Source: Lysobacteraceae bacterium (GTDB taxonomy: Bacteria; Pseudomonadota; Gammaproteobacteria; Xanthomonadales; Xanthomonadaceae). Taken from it: a DNA stretch of 46,357 nucleotides. Under the pieces are notes generated by a model. It was not told the origin of the DNA. It was given only the letters and a program-made list of their open reading frames with translations, and made no database searches. The position numbers and the translations under genes were made by a program. The stretch spans positions 1 to 46,357 of the forward strand of contig JACSSF010000077.1 of assembly GCA_014879375.1 (NCBI GenBank). Direction: 5' to 3'. Positions 10,155 through 20,111 of this stretch are shown one piece after another (position 1 is the first letter of the stretch; every line of letters begins with the position of its first letter).

Positions 10155-11288
10155 TCATTTGACCTCCGCCACCTCGACGCCGTCCAGCCCCTGGGCCAGG
10201 GTGCGGGCATCGCCGCTTTGCGCCAGCTTGATCTTCAGGCGCACCTCGTTCTGCGAATCCGCGTAGCGCAGGGCGTCGTCGTAGCTGATCTCACCGGCCT
10301 GGTAGAGCTCGAACAGGCTCTGGTCGAAGGTCTTCATCCCCAGCTGGGTCGAATCCTTCATGACCTCCTTCAGCTTGTGGACCTCGCCGTCGCGGATGTA
10401 GTCCTGCACCAGCGGGGTGCCGAGCAGGATCTCCATCGCCACCCGGCGGCCCTTGCCGTCGCTGCGCGGCACCAACTGCTGCGCGACCACGCCCTTGAGG
10501 TTCAGCGACAAGTCCATCAACAGCTGGTCGCGGCGATCCTCGGGGAAGAAGTTGATGATGCGGTCCATCGCCTGGTTGGCGTTGTTCGCGTGCAGCGTGC
10601 ACAGCACCAAGTGGCCGGTTTCCGCGAAGGCGATCGCATGGTCCATGCCCTCGCGCGTGCGCACCTCGCCGATCATGATCACGTCCGGCGCCTGGCGCAG
10701 GGTGTTCTTGAGCGCGTTCTCCCAGCTGTCGGTGTCGATGCCGACCTCGCGCTGGGTGATGATGCAGCCCTCGTGGCGATGCACGAACTCGATCGGGTCT
10801 TCGATGGTGATGATGTGGCCGGTCGAGTTCTTGTTGCGATGGCCGATCATCGACGCCAGCGAGGTCGTCTTGCCGGTACCCGTCGCGCCGACGAAGATGA
10901 TGATGCCGCGCTTGGTCATCGCCAGCTGCTTGATGATCTGCGGCAGGTTGAGCTCTTCGACGGTCGGGATCTTGGTCTCGATCCGGCGCAGCACCATGCC
11001 GACCTGGTTGCGCTGGTAGAACGCGGAAACGCGGAAGCGCCCCACGCCGGCCAGGCCGATCGCGAAGTTGCATTCGTGGGTCTTCTCGAACTCTTCGCGC
11101 TGCGGCGGCGTCATCACCGAGATCACCAGGTCGCGGCTTTGCTGCGGCGTCAGTGGCACGTCATTGACCGGCGAGAGCTTGCCATCGACCTTCAGCGACG
11201 GCGGCATGCCTGCGGTGATGAACAGGTCCGAGGCGCGCTGGGCGGCCATCAGCTTGAGGAGCGAGGTGAATTCGGCTGGCGTGGTCAT
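10155..11288 (-). CDS. pilU: Type IV pilus retraction ATPase PilU
   Basis: MTTPAEFTSLLKLMAAQRASDLFITAGMPPSLKVDGKLSPV, GATGTGKTTSLASMI (Walker A). Paralogue of the adjacent PilT. Confidence 0.92.
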   Translation of the reverse strand: MTTPAEFTSLLKLMAAQRASDLFITAGMPPSLKVDGKLSPVNDVPLTPQQSRDLVISVMTPPQREEFEKTHECNFAIGLAGVGRFRVSAFYQRNQVGMVLRRIETKIPTVEELNLPQIIKQLAMTKRGIIIFVGATGTGKTTSLASMIGHRNKNSTGHIITIEDPIEFVHRHEGCIITQREVGIDTDSWENALKNTLRQAPDVIMIGEVRTREGMDHAIAFAETGHLVLCTLHANNANQAMDRIINFFPEDRRDQLLMDLSLNLKGVVAQQLVPRSDGKGRRVAMEILLGTPLVQDYIRDGEVHKLKEVMKDSTQLGMKTFDQSLFELYQAGEISYDDALRYADSQNEVRLKIKLAQSGDARTLAQGLDGVEVAEVK

Positions 11289-11326
11289 CGCGGTACTCCC
11301 TTGGGGCGGCGCACAGGCCGGCCCGA

Positions 11327-12364
<1,038 letters not shown>

Positions 12365-12451
12365 GTGCTTTCCCCGGGTTTGCGGTCCCTCCCCACCGGC
12401 GACCGCCACAAACGGCAGAATAACCACATCCCACCACATTTGGCACCTGTC

Positions 12452-13153
12452 ATGCCCCAAGTGGCCGAACGACTCGCCCGATTGCAGGCCACCCTGCATG
12501 CTGCGGCGGCACGATCCGGACATCCCGATCCCGCGCTCCTGGCGGTCAGCAAGACGCGTTCGGGCACTGAAATCGCCGCGCTGCAGGCCGCCGGGCAACG
12601 CCTTTTCGGCGAAAACTACGTGCAGGAAGCGCTGGGGAAGATGCGCGAACTGGCTGGCATCGACATCGAATGGCACCTGATCGGCCACCTGCAATCCAAC
12701 AAGACCCGGGACGTGGCGACGCACTTCGACTGGGTGCAATCGGTGGACCGGATCAAGCTGGTCGAGGCGCTGGCCCGCCACCGGATGGCCCATCAACCGC
12801 CGCTCAACCTGCTGGTGCAGGTGAACATCGATGACGAGGGCAGCAAGCACGGCTGCACGCCGGTCGATGCCGAAGCGATTTGCGAAGCCATCGCGGCACG
12901 GCCCTTGCTTGCCTTGCGCGGCCTGATGGCGATCCCCGCCCCGTCACCCGACCCGGACGTGCGTCGCGCCGCGTTCCGCGCCATGCGCGAACTCTTCGAC
13001 CGGTTGCGCCAACGCTTTTCGTCGATGGACACCTTGTCGATGGGGATGAGCGACGACGCCGAACTCGCCGTCACCGAGGGCAGCACGATGGTGCGCATCG
13101 GCACCGCCCTGTTTGGTCCGCGGCCGGTGAAAAGCGGTGACGGGCTATCCTGA
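12452..13153 (+). CDS. yggS: YggS/PROSC-family PLP homeostasis protein
   Basis: LLAVSKTRSGTEIAALQAAGQRLFGENYVQEA, WHLIGHLQSNK, LSMGMSDDAELAVTEGSTMVRIGTALFG. ATG at 12452, divergent from pilT. Confidence 0.92.
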   Translation: MPQVAERLARLQATLHAAAARSGHPDPALLAVSKTRSGTEIAALQAAGQRLFGENYVQEALGKMRELAGIDIEWHLIGHLQSNKTRDVATHFDWVQSVDRIKLVEALARHRMAHQPPLNLLVQVNIDDEGSKHGCTPVDAEAICEAIAARPLLALRGLMAIPAPSPDPDVRRAAFRAMRELFDRLRQRFSSMDTLSMGMSDDAELAVTEGSTMVRIGTALFGPRPVKSGDGLS

Positions 13154-13178
13154 AGCCACATCCCCACGCCATGTCGCC

Positions 13179-14021
13179 ATGAATTCTCCTGACGCCAACA
13201 GCCCGCATCCCACCATCGCCTTCATCGGCGGCGGCAACATGGCGCGCAGCCTGATCGGTGGCCTGCTGCAATCGGGCGCGGCACCGGACCATGTGCGCGT
13301 GGCCGAACCCGTCGCCGAATTGCGCGACGCCCTGGTGCGCGATTTTGGCGTGCAGGCTTTCCCCGACGCGATTGCTGCGGCGACCGGCGCGGATGTCTGG
13401 GTGCTGGCGGTGAAACCGCAGGTGATGCGCGATGTCTGCGCGGTCCTCGCGCCCATCGCGCAGACGCAAAAGCCCTTGGTGGTGTCGATCGCCGCGGGCA
13501 TCACCAGCGCGCAGATCGACCGCTGGCTGGGCAGCGGCATCGCCGTGGTGCGCTGCATGCCCAACACCCCGGCACTGCTCGGCGCGGGCGTCACCGGCCT
13601 GTACGCCAATGACGAGGTGGATGCGGGCCAACGCGACATCGCACAAGCGTTGCTGTCGAGCGCGGGCAAGACGGTGTGGATCAATGACGAGGCCTTGATG
13701 GATGCGGTGACCGCGGTGTCCGGCAGCGGCCCGGCCTATGTCTTCCTGCTGGCCGAGGCGATGCAGGCGGCCGGCGAAGCCGAAGGCCTGTCCACGGAAG
13801 CTGCGCGCGCGCTGACCATCGAGACGCTGCTCGGCGCATCGCGCATGCTGGCAGCGGACGACACCCCGGCGGCGGAACTGCGACGCCGGGTGACATCGCC
13901 CAACGGCACCACCCAGGCGGCGATCGAAAGTTTCGAAGGCGACGGCTTCCGCGACGTGGTGGCCAGGGCCGTGCATGCCGCACGCGTGCGTGGCGCCGAA
14001 CTCGCCGCCGCCAATGATTAA
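13179..14021 (+). CDS. proC: Pyrroline-5-carboxylate reductase
   Basis: IAFIGGGNMARSLIGGLL, VVRCMPNTPALLGAGVTGLYAN, AVSGSGPAYVFLLAEAM. Confidence 0.94.
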   Translation: MNSPDANSPHPTIAFIGGGNMARSLIGGLLQSGAAPDHVRVAEPVAELRDALVRDFGVQAFPDAIAAATGADVWVLAVKPQVMRDVCAVLAPIAQTQKPLVVSIAAGITSAQIDRWLGSGIAVVRCMPNTPALLGAGVTGLYANDEVDAGQRDIAQALLSSAGKTVWINDEALMDAVTAVSGSGPAYVFLLAEAMQAAGEAEGLSTEAARALTIETLLGASRMLAADDTPAAELRRRVTSPNGTTQAAIESFEGDGFRDVVARAVHAARVRGAELAAAND

Positions 14022-14030
14022 GGAGCGAGG

Positions 14031-14501
14031 ATGAAACATGCTGCCCTGTTGTTGCTGCTGGCCCTGGCCGGATGCGTGGGCGAACCCGCGCCGGTCCCGG
14101 CCGAGGCGCCCGGTGCCAATGCGCCGATCAACGTCGCTCGCTCGACCGTCAACGGCATCACCTTGGAAGCGCGATTGATCGATGCGATGACGCTGGGTGA
14201 TGCGATGGCCAGGCAATACGGCATCCGCCGCAATGAGGGCGAATGGTTGCTGCTGATCACCCTGCGTGACGCCGACGGCAACGGCGTGCCGGCCGATGCG
14301 GTGCAAGTCCAGGCCCGCGCCGGCGGCCTGACCGATGCGCCCGCGCCGATTGCGTTGCGCACGATCGAAGTGAACGGACTGACCGATCTCGTCGGCGTGG
14401 TGCAGGCGAAGGTGCCAAGCACGGTGCGAATCGAAATCGATGCCGTGCGCGACGGCGCGCGTGCCGAAATGCGCTTCACCCGCGACCTGCCCAAGCCTTG
14501 A
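14031..14501 (+). CDS. Hypothetical lipoprotein
   Basis: MKHAALLLLLALAGCVGEPAP: signal peptide with lipobox LAGC. Confidence 0.7.
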   Translation: MKHAALLLLLALAGCVGEPAPVPAEAPGANAPINVARSTVNGITLEARLIDAMTLGDAMARQYGIRRNEGEWLLLITLRDADGNGVPADAVQVQARAGGLTDAPAPIALRTIEVNGLTDLVGVVQAKVPSTVRIEIDAVRDGARAEMRFTRDLPKP

Positions 14502-14503
14502 GC

Positions 14504-15016
14504 ATGTCGGCAGTACCCGAACTGCGCGACGAACTGGCGTCCGATGCGGGCGCGATCCATGCGCTGACCATCGATGCCTTCCGTGATGCGGCGCATCGCA
14601 GCGGCACCGAGCCTTTCATCGTCGATGCACTTCGGCGTGACGGCGCATTGAGCGTATCGCTCGTCGCGGTCCGTGATGGCGTCATCGTCGGGCATGCAGC
14701 GGCATCGCCGGTTCGCATCGCGGGCCGTGACATCGGCTGGCATGGACTGGGGCCGGTATCGGTGGCACCTCGTTGCCAACGCGAGGGCATCGGCAGGCGG
14801 TTGGTCGGCGCGGTCCTGTCGCGTTTACGCGCGCAAGGTGCAGCCGGCTGCGTGGTATTGGGCGATCCCGCCTATTACGGCCACTTCGGTTTCCACGTAT
14901 CGCCGTCGCTCCGTTTGCCGGGCGTGCCTGGCGAATACTTCCAGGCGTTGCCCTTCGGCGATGCCGTCCCCGAAGGCGATGTCGCCTACGCGCCGGCGTT
15001 CGACACAACGGCCTGA
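14504..15016 (+). CDS. GNAT-family N-acetyltransferase (YhbS-like)
   Basis: GPVSVAPRCQREGIGRRLVGAVL (acetyl-CoA loop), VVLGDPAYYGHFGF. Confidence 0.85.
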   Translation: MSAVPELRDELASDAGAIHALTIDAFRDAAHRSGTEPFIVDALRRDGALSVSLVAVRDGVIVGHAAASPVRIAGRDIGWHGLGPVSVAPRCQREGIGRRLVGAVLSRLRAQGAAGCVVLGDPAYYGHFGFHVSPSLRLPGVPGEYFQALPFGDAVPEGDVAYAPAFDTTA

Positions 15017-15020
15017 GTGC

Positions 15021-15818
15021 TCAGACGCGTTTGGCCGCCCACGCCTGCACGATGCGTGACAATTCGCGCACGCCATCGGTGAGCGCCGCCGGGCCGGGCT
15101 GCAGGATCAGTGGCGACTTCACCTCATGCAGTTCGCCATCGCGCACCGCCGGGATCGCCTGCCAACCCGGACGCGCGGCCACCCGCTCGGGACGGAATTT
15201 CTTGCCGCACCAGCTGCCGATGATGATGTCGGGCGCGCGACGGATCACCTCGTCGTTGTCCTCCAGGATGCGCTGTTTGGCCAGTGGCTCTGCTGCGCGT
15301 TCCGGAAACGTTTCGATGCCGCCGACGATCCCGATCAACTCGCTGACCCAGCGGATGCCGGTGATCAGCGGATCATCCCATTCCTCGAAATAGACCCTGG
15401 GGCGATGCTTGAGCTGCGCGGCCCGCGCGGCGATATCGTCCAGCCCACGTTGCAATTCATCGGCATAGGCATTCGCCTTGTCGGCGACACCGACCAGCGC
15501 ACCCAGACGGCGGATGTAGTCGAGGATCTCGTCGACCGAGCGATGGTTGGCGATCCACACCTCCACGCCACGGCGCACCAGCTCGGCGGCGATGTCGGCC
15601 TGGATGTCGGAGAAGCCGATGACGAAATCGGGACGTAGCTTCAGGATCTCCTCGATCTTGGCCGAGGTGAACGCACTGACCTTGGGTTTTTCCTTGCGCG
15701 CCCGCGCAGGCCGCACGGTGAAGCCGCTGATGCCGACGATGCGGTCCTCCTCACCCAGCGCGTACAGCGTCTCGGCCGGCTCCTCGGTGAGGCAGACGAT
15801 GCGCCGCGGACCGATCAC
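15021..15818 (-). CDS. BtuF/TroA-like substrate-binding-fold protein ('cobalamin-binding protein' type)
   Basis: RIVCLTEEPAETLYALGEEDRIVGISGF... and VVGFSD/IIIGSW helical-backbone SBP pattern. GTG start overlapping upstream stop (GTGA). No signal peptide seen. Confidence 0.78.
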   Translation of the reverse strand: MIGPRRIVCLTEEPAETLYALGEEDRIVGISGFTVRPARARKEKPKVSAFTSAKIEEILKLRPDFVIGFSDIQADIAAELVRRGVEVWIANHRSVDEILDYIRRLGALVGVADKANAYADELQRGLDDIAARAAQLKHRPRVYFEEWDDPLITGIRWVSELIGIVGGIETFPERAAEPLAKQRILEDNDEVIRRAPDIIIGSWCGKKFRPERVAARPGWQAIPAVRDGELHEVKSPLILQPGPAALTDGVRELSRIVQAWAAKRV

Positions 15819-16171
15819 GCCACGCCATCCGGCAACGGGAACATCGATTCATCCACGAACACCGACGGCACTTCCCACGGATGATGGCGATGCACGCCTT
15901 CCCGCAACACATGCGCCAGGCGTCCTTCGTCGCGTGCGATGGCGAACTCGATGCGCACGGTATCCGCGCGGGTCAGCTCTCCGGGTACGCCCAGCGTCGG
16001 CTTCGCCTTGCCACCCGGGCGGAATTGCTCCTGCCCGCCCGGCGTGATCCACATGACTTCGCTGTAGTCACCCAATTTCAATCCGTCGGCCTTGAGGATG
16101 CCGGCGACCAGCGCATCCGCATGCGCGGGCGGCACGAACACGGTGACGCGATAGATCGGCAGCAACCGCAT
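15815..16171 (-). CDS. NIF3/YqfO C-terminal-domain-like (CutA/PII-fold) protein
   Basis: 118 aa, YRVTVFVPPAHADALVAGILKADGLKLGDYSEVMWITPGGQEQFRP. Confidence 0.6.
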   Translation of the reverse strand: MRLLPIYRVTVFVPPAHADALVAGILKADGLKLGDYSEVMWITPGGQEQFRPGGKAKPTLGVPGELTRADTVRIEFAIARDEGRLAHVLREGVHRHHPWEVPSVFVDESMFPLPDGVA

Positions 16172-16773
16172 CAGGGGTAGAGCATGCGCTTGGACCAGCC
16201 GCCATCCACGCCACGCTCATACAGCCAGCGCTCGTGCAGGCGGAACTTGGCGCCGTGCCAGAACTCGATGGCATGCGGCACCACGCGGGTACCTGACCAG
16301 TCTTCCGGCCGCGTCACCGCACGGCCTTCGAACTCGTGCTCGAAGGCATCGATGCGACGCTCGAAGGTCTCGCGATCCTCCAGCGTGCGCGACTGCTCCG
16401 AGGCCCATGCGCCAATCTGGCTCATGCGCGGGCGCTGGGCGAAGTAGGCGTCGGCTTCTTCGTCCGACACGCGCTCGGTGGTGCCTTCGATGCGTACCTC
16501 CACCCCCGCCTCGCCCAGATGCGGCCACCAGAACAGCAGCGCCGCGCGCGGGTTGGCCGCGAGCTCCGCGCCCTTGCGACCATCGGTGTGGCTGTAGAAG
16601 ACGAAGCCGCGTGCATCGAAACTCTTGAGCAACACGATGCGCGCAGCGGGCTGGCCGGCGGCATCGGCCGTGGCCAGGGTCATGCCGGTGGCATCGGCCT
16701 TGCAACCCTTGGCTTCGTCGAACAGCTGGGCAAATGCATCGAGGGCTTCAAGCAGCAAGGGGGGAGTGTTCAT
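16171..16773 (-). CDS. pdxH: Pyridoxamine 5'-phosphate oxidase
   Basis: [54 protein letters not shown] and C-terminal [24 protein letters not shown]. Confidence 0.93.
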   Translation of the reverse strand: MNTPPLLLEALDAFAQLFDEAKGCKADATGMTLATADAAGQPAARIVLLKSFDARGFVFYSHTDGRKGAELAANPRAALLFWWPHLGEAGVEVRIEGTTERVSDEEADAYFAQRPRMSQIGAWASEQSRTLEDRETFERRIDAFEHEFEGRAVTRPEDWSGTRVVPHAIEFWHGAKFRLHERWLYERGVDGGWSKRMLYP

Positions 16774-16829
16774 GCCGCCATTGTGGCGCGCGCCGGCGAG
16801 CGGCGCACCCACTTGGGTCAACAAGCCCG

Positions 16830-17033
16830 TTACTGGACCAGGAAAGTGATCTTCAGGTTGACCCGCCACTCCTTGACGCTGCCATCGGCATTGCAGACGA
16901 CCTTGATCTCGTTGACCCAGGCGCCCTGGATGCCCTTGACCGTTTCGGCGGTCTTGGCCAGACCCTTCTTCACCGCATCTTCCATGCTAGTGGGCGAGGC
17001 GGCGTTGACTTCGATGATTTTCGCGACTGACAT
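16830..17033 (-). CDS. Dodecin family flavin-binding protein
   Basis: 67 aa, [45 protein letters not shown]...[24 protein letters not shown]. Confidence 0.9.
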   Translation of the reverse strand: MSVAKIIEVNAASPTSMEDAVKKGLAKTAETVKGIQGAWVNEIKVVCNADGSVKEWRVNLKITFLVQ

Positions 17034-17113
17034 GCGACTTCCTCCTTTTCCACGGCTTGGTGCCGTGCGTCCAGCATGGCAGTCGATGCGTTAAATCCCT
17101 GTACGATGCGCGC

Positions 17114-17650
17114 ATGGACACCGCCGCCAACCTGGTGCTGGTCGGGCCGATGGGCGCAGGGAAATCCTCGATCGGCAAGCGGCTGGCGCACGCACTCTCG
17201 CTGGAATTCATCGATGCCGACCGCGTGCTGGAAGCGCGCACCGGCGCAAGCGTCGCCGACATTTTCGCCTGCGAGGGCGAAACCGGTTTTCGCCGCCGCG
17301 AATCCGCGCTGCTCGCGGAACTGCTCTCCGGCCAGAACCAGTTGATCGCGACCGGCGGCGGCGTGGTGCTCGCGGCAGACAACCGCGCCCTGCTGGCGCG
17401 CGAAGCCTACGTCATCCATCTCGACGTCAGCGTGGCCGAACAATTGAAGCGCCTTGCGCGTGACCGCACCCGGCCGCTGCTGCAACGCGAGGATCGCGAC
17501 GCCGTGCTGCAGGCGATGGCCACCGATCGCGCGCCGTTGTACGCGGAAGTCGCGGACCTGCGCCTCGATACCAATGGCTGCACGCCGGACCAAGCCTGCC
17601 GCCTGCTGCTGCCGCGCATCCAGGATGCGTGGCGCGGGGTCGCTGCATGA
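17114..17650 (+). CDS. aroK: Shikimate kinase
   Basis: [61 protein letters not shown]. Confidence 0.94.
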   Translation: MDTAANLVLVGPMGAGKSSIGKRLAHALSLEFIDADRVLEARTGASVADIFACEGETGFRRRESALLAELLSGQNQLIATGGGVVLAADNRALLAREAYVIHLDVSVAEQLKRLARDRTRPLLQREDRDAVLQAMATDRAPLYAEVADLRLDTNGCTPDQACRLLLPRIQDAWRGVAA

Positions 17651-18732
17651 GCGAGGACGTGGTGGTCGATGTCGGCGGCCCTTCGCCCTACCGCATCGAT
17701 ATCGGCAACGGCTTGCTGGGCGATAGCGAACGCCTCGCCGAACGATGGCGTGGCCGGCACGCGCTGATCGTCAGCGACAGCCACGTCGCCCCGTTGTACG
17801 CCGATGCCTTGCTGCAAACACTCCGCGCTGCCAGGCCCGGCGGCGACATCGCTCTCCACGTGATCGGAGCCGGCGAGGCCTCGAAGACGCTGGCGAATTT
17901 CACCGCCGTCATCGACACGCTCGCCACGCAAGGCGCCACCCGTGATGCCTGCGTGTTCGCCCTCGGCGGCGGCGTGGTGGGCGACCTGGCCGGTTTCGCC
18001 GCGGCCTGCTGGATGCGCGGCATCGATTGCGTGCAGCTGCCGACTTCACTGTTGGCGATGGTGGATTCCTCGGTCGGCGGCAAGACCGCAGTGGATATCC
18101 CCGCCGGCAAGAACCTCCTCGGCGCCTTCCACCTGCCGCGCGCCGTCGTCATCGACACCGCCACGCTGGCCACCCTGCCCCGGCGCGAGTTGCGCGCAGG
18201 ACTGGCCGAAGTGGTGAAGTACGGCGCCATCTTTGACCCTGCCTTCATCGATTGGCTGGAAGCCAGCGCCGATGCGCTGCTCGCGCTGGATGAGGCGGCC
18301 ATCACCCACGCCATCGCCGCCAGCTGCCGCTACAAGGCGGAGGTGGTCGAGCGCGATCCGTTCGAGAAAGGCGAGCGCGCCCTGCTCAACTTCGGCCATA
18401 CCTTCGCCCACGCCATCGAGACCGAACAGGGCTACGGCGGACTGGTGCATGGCGAGGCAGTCGCGATCGGCATGGTGCTCGCCGCGCGCCTGTCTGCCCT
18501 AATGGGGTTGGCCAGCGATATCGATGCCGCGCGTTTGCAGGCACTTCTCCAGCGACTCGGCTTGCCGGTCACAGTGCCCGCCGGCCTCGATCCTGATGCA
18601 CTGGTCGCGCGGATGCGGCTGGACAAGAAGAACGATGCCAGCGGCCTGCGCCTGATCCTGTGGGAGGGCATCGGCCGCGCGCGGGTGGTGCCCGGGGTAG
18701 CGGAAGACGCGGTGCGCGCCGTGCTGGCTTGA
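17647..18732 (+). CDS. aroB: 3-dehydroquinate synthase
   Basis: [50 protein letters not shown] overlap with aroK. Confidence 0.95.
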   Translation: MSEDVVVDVGGPSPYRIDIGNGLLGDSERLAERWRGRHALIVSDSHVAPLYADALLQTLRAARPGGDIALHVIGAGEASKTLANFTAVIDTLATQGATRDACVFALGGGVVGDLAGFAAACWMRGIDCVQLPTSLLAMVDSSVGGKTAVDIPAGKNLLGAFHLPRAVVIDTATLATLPRRELRAGLAEVVKYGAIFDPAFIDWLEASADALLALDEAAITHAIAASCRYKAEVVERDPFEKGERALLNFGHTFAHAIETEQGYGGLVHGEAVAIGMVLAARLSALMGLASDIDAARLQALLQRLGLPVTVPAGLDPDALVARMRLDKKNDASGLRLILWEGIGRARVVPGVAEDAVRAVLA

Positions 18733-18777
18733 CCCGGCGCAAGCATGCGCCTGCGGCGTGGACGCTACAATTTCACC

Positions 18778-19032
18778 ATGCGCCTGCTGCTGCAACAACG
18801 GCCCGATGGCCGCGAAGCGCCCCGCTTCGTCCAGCTCACCCTGCAACCGGACCTGTTCGGCGGCTGGGTGTTGCTGCGCGAAACCGGGCAGACCGGCAGC
18901 CGCAGCACTTTGCGTCGCGAGCAGTACCTGGACCAGTCCAGCGCGCTGATCGCGCTCGAAAAGGCTCGCGACGCGCAATTGAAGAAAGGCTTCCAACTGA
19001 TGTTCGCGCAGGGCGCGGACCTGCCACGCTGA
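18778..19032 (+). CDS. WGR-domain-like small protein
   Basis: [57 protein letters not shown] resembles a WGR domain. Confidence 0.65.
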   Translation: MRLLLQQRPDGREAPRFVQLTLQPDLFGGWVLLRETGQTGSRSTLRREQYLDQSSALIALEKARDAQLKKGFQLMFAQGADLPR

Positions 19033-19042
19033 CGAGATCGAC

Positions 19043-20110
19043 ATGACACTCAAGAACGACCGCTTCCTGCGAGCCCTGCGCCGCGAACCCGTGGACCACA
19101 CGCCGGTGTGGCTGATGCGCCAAGCCGGACGTTACCTGCCGGAGTACCGCGAAACCCGCAAGGCCGCGGGCAGTTTCCTCGCCATGGCCAAGAATCCGGA
19201 GATCGCCTGCGAAGTCACGTTGCAGCCACTGCGCCGCTTCCCGCTGGACGCGGCGATCCTGTTCTCCGACATCCTCACCGTGCCGGACGCGATGGGCCTA
19301 GGCCTGTATTTCGTCGAAGGCGAAGGCCCGAAGTTCGAGCGCCCGGTACGCACCGAGGACGACATCGGCAAACTCGCCGTGCCGGACATGGAAACCGAAC
19401 TCGGCTACGTGATGGCCGCGGTGCGCACCATCCGCCGCGAGCTGGACGGCGCGGTGCCGTTGATCGGTTTCTCCGGCAGCCCGTGGACGCTGGCCTGTTA
19501 CATGGTCGAAGGCGGCGGCAGCAAGGATTTTGGCCGGATCAAGGCGATGGCCTACAGCGAGCCGGCGTTGCTGCATCGGTTGCTCGAGGTCGTGACCGAT
19601 GCCGTCATCGCCTATCTCTCGGCGCAGCGCGCGGCCGGCGCGCAGGCGTTGCAGGTGTTCGACACCTGGGGTGGCGTGCTGTCGCCGGCGCTGTATCGCG
19701 AGTTCTCGTTGCGTTACCTGCAACGCATCGCCAGGGAATTGAAGCGTGGCGAAGGCGCCGAACGCACGCCCCTGATTTTGTTCGGCAAGGGCAACGGCCC
19801 GTATCTGGACCAACTCGCCAATAGCGGCGCGGAAGGTGTGGGCATTGACTGGACCGTGTCGCTGGAAGACGCGGTCTGGCGCACCAAGGGCAAGGTCGCG
19901 CTGCAGGGCAATCTGGACCCGACCACGCTCTATGCCAGCCCGGACGCGATCCGCGCGCAGGTGCGCGAGGCGCTGGACAGCTATGCACACGGCAACGGCG
20001 GCTCACGCGACGGTCACGTGTTCAACCTCGGCCACGGCATGTCGCCCGACATGAACCCCGAGCACGTCGCTGTGCTGGTGGACGAAGTGCACGCCTACAG
20101 CAAGCGCTGA
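19043..20110 (+). CDS. hemE: Uroporphyrinogen decarboxylase
   Basis: [68 protein letters not shown]. Confidence 0.96.
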   Translation: MTLKNDRFLRALRREPVDHTPVWLMRQAGRYLPEYRETRKAAGSFLAMAKNPEIACEVTLQPLRRFPLDAAILFSDILTVPDAMGLGLYFVEGEGPKFERPVRTEDDIGKLAVPDMETELGYVMAAVRTIRRELDGAVPLIGFSGSPWTLACYMVEGGGSKDFGRIKAMAYSEPALLHRLLEVVTDAVIAYLSAQRAAGAQALQVFDTWGGVLSPALYREFSLRYLQRIARELKRGEGAERTPLILFGKGNGPYLDQLANSGAEGVGIDWTVSLEDAVWRTKGKVALQGNLDPTTLYASPDAIRAQVREALDSYAHGNGGSRDGHVFNLGHGMSPDMNPEHVAVLVDEVHAYSKR

Positions 20111-20111
20111 C

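Noticed and set aside
12365-12850. N-terminal extension of pilT in the ORF track
   Set aside because: Overlaps the yggS coding region in antisense. The conserved PilT N-terminus begins at MDIAELL (12364).
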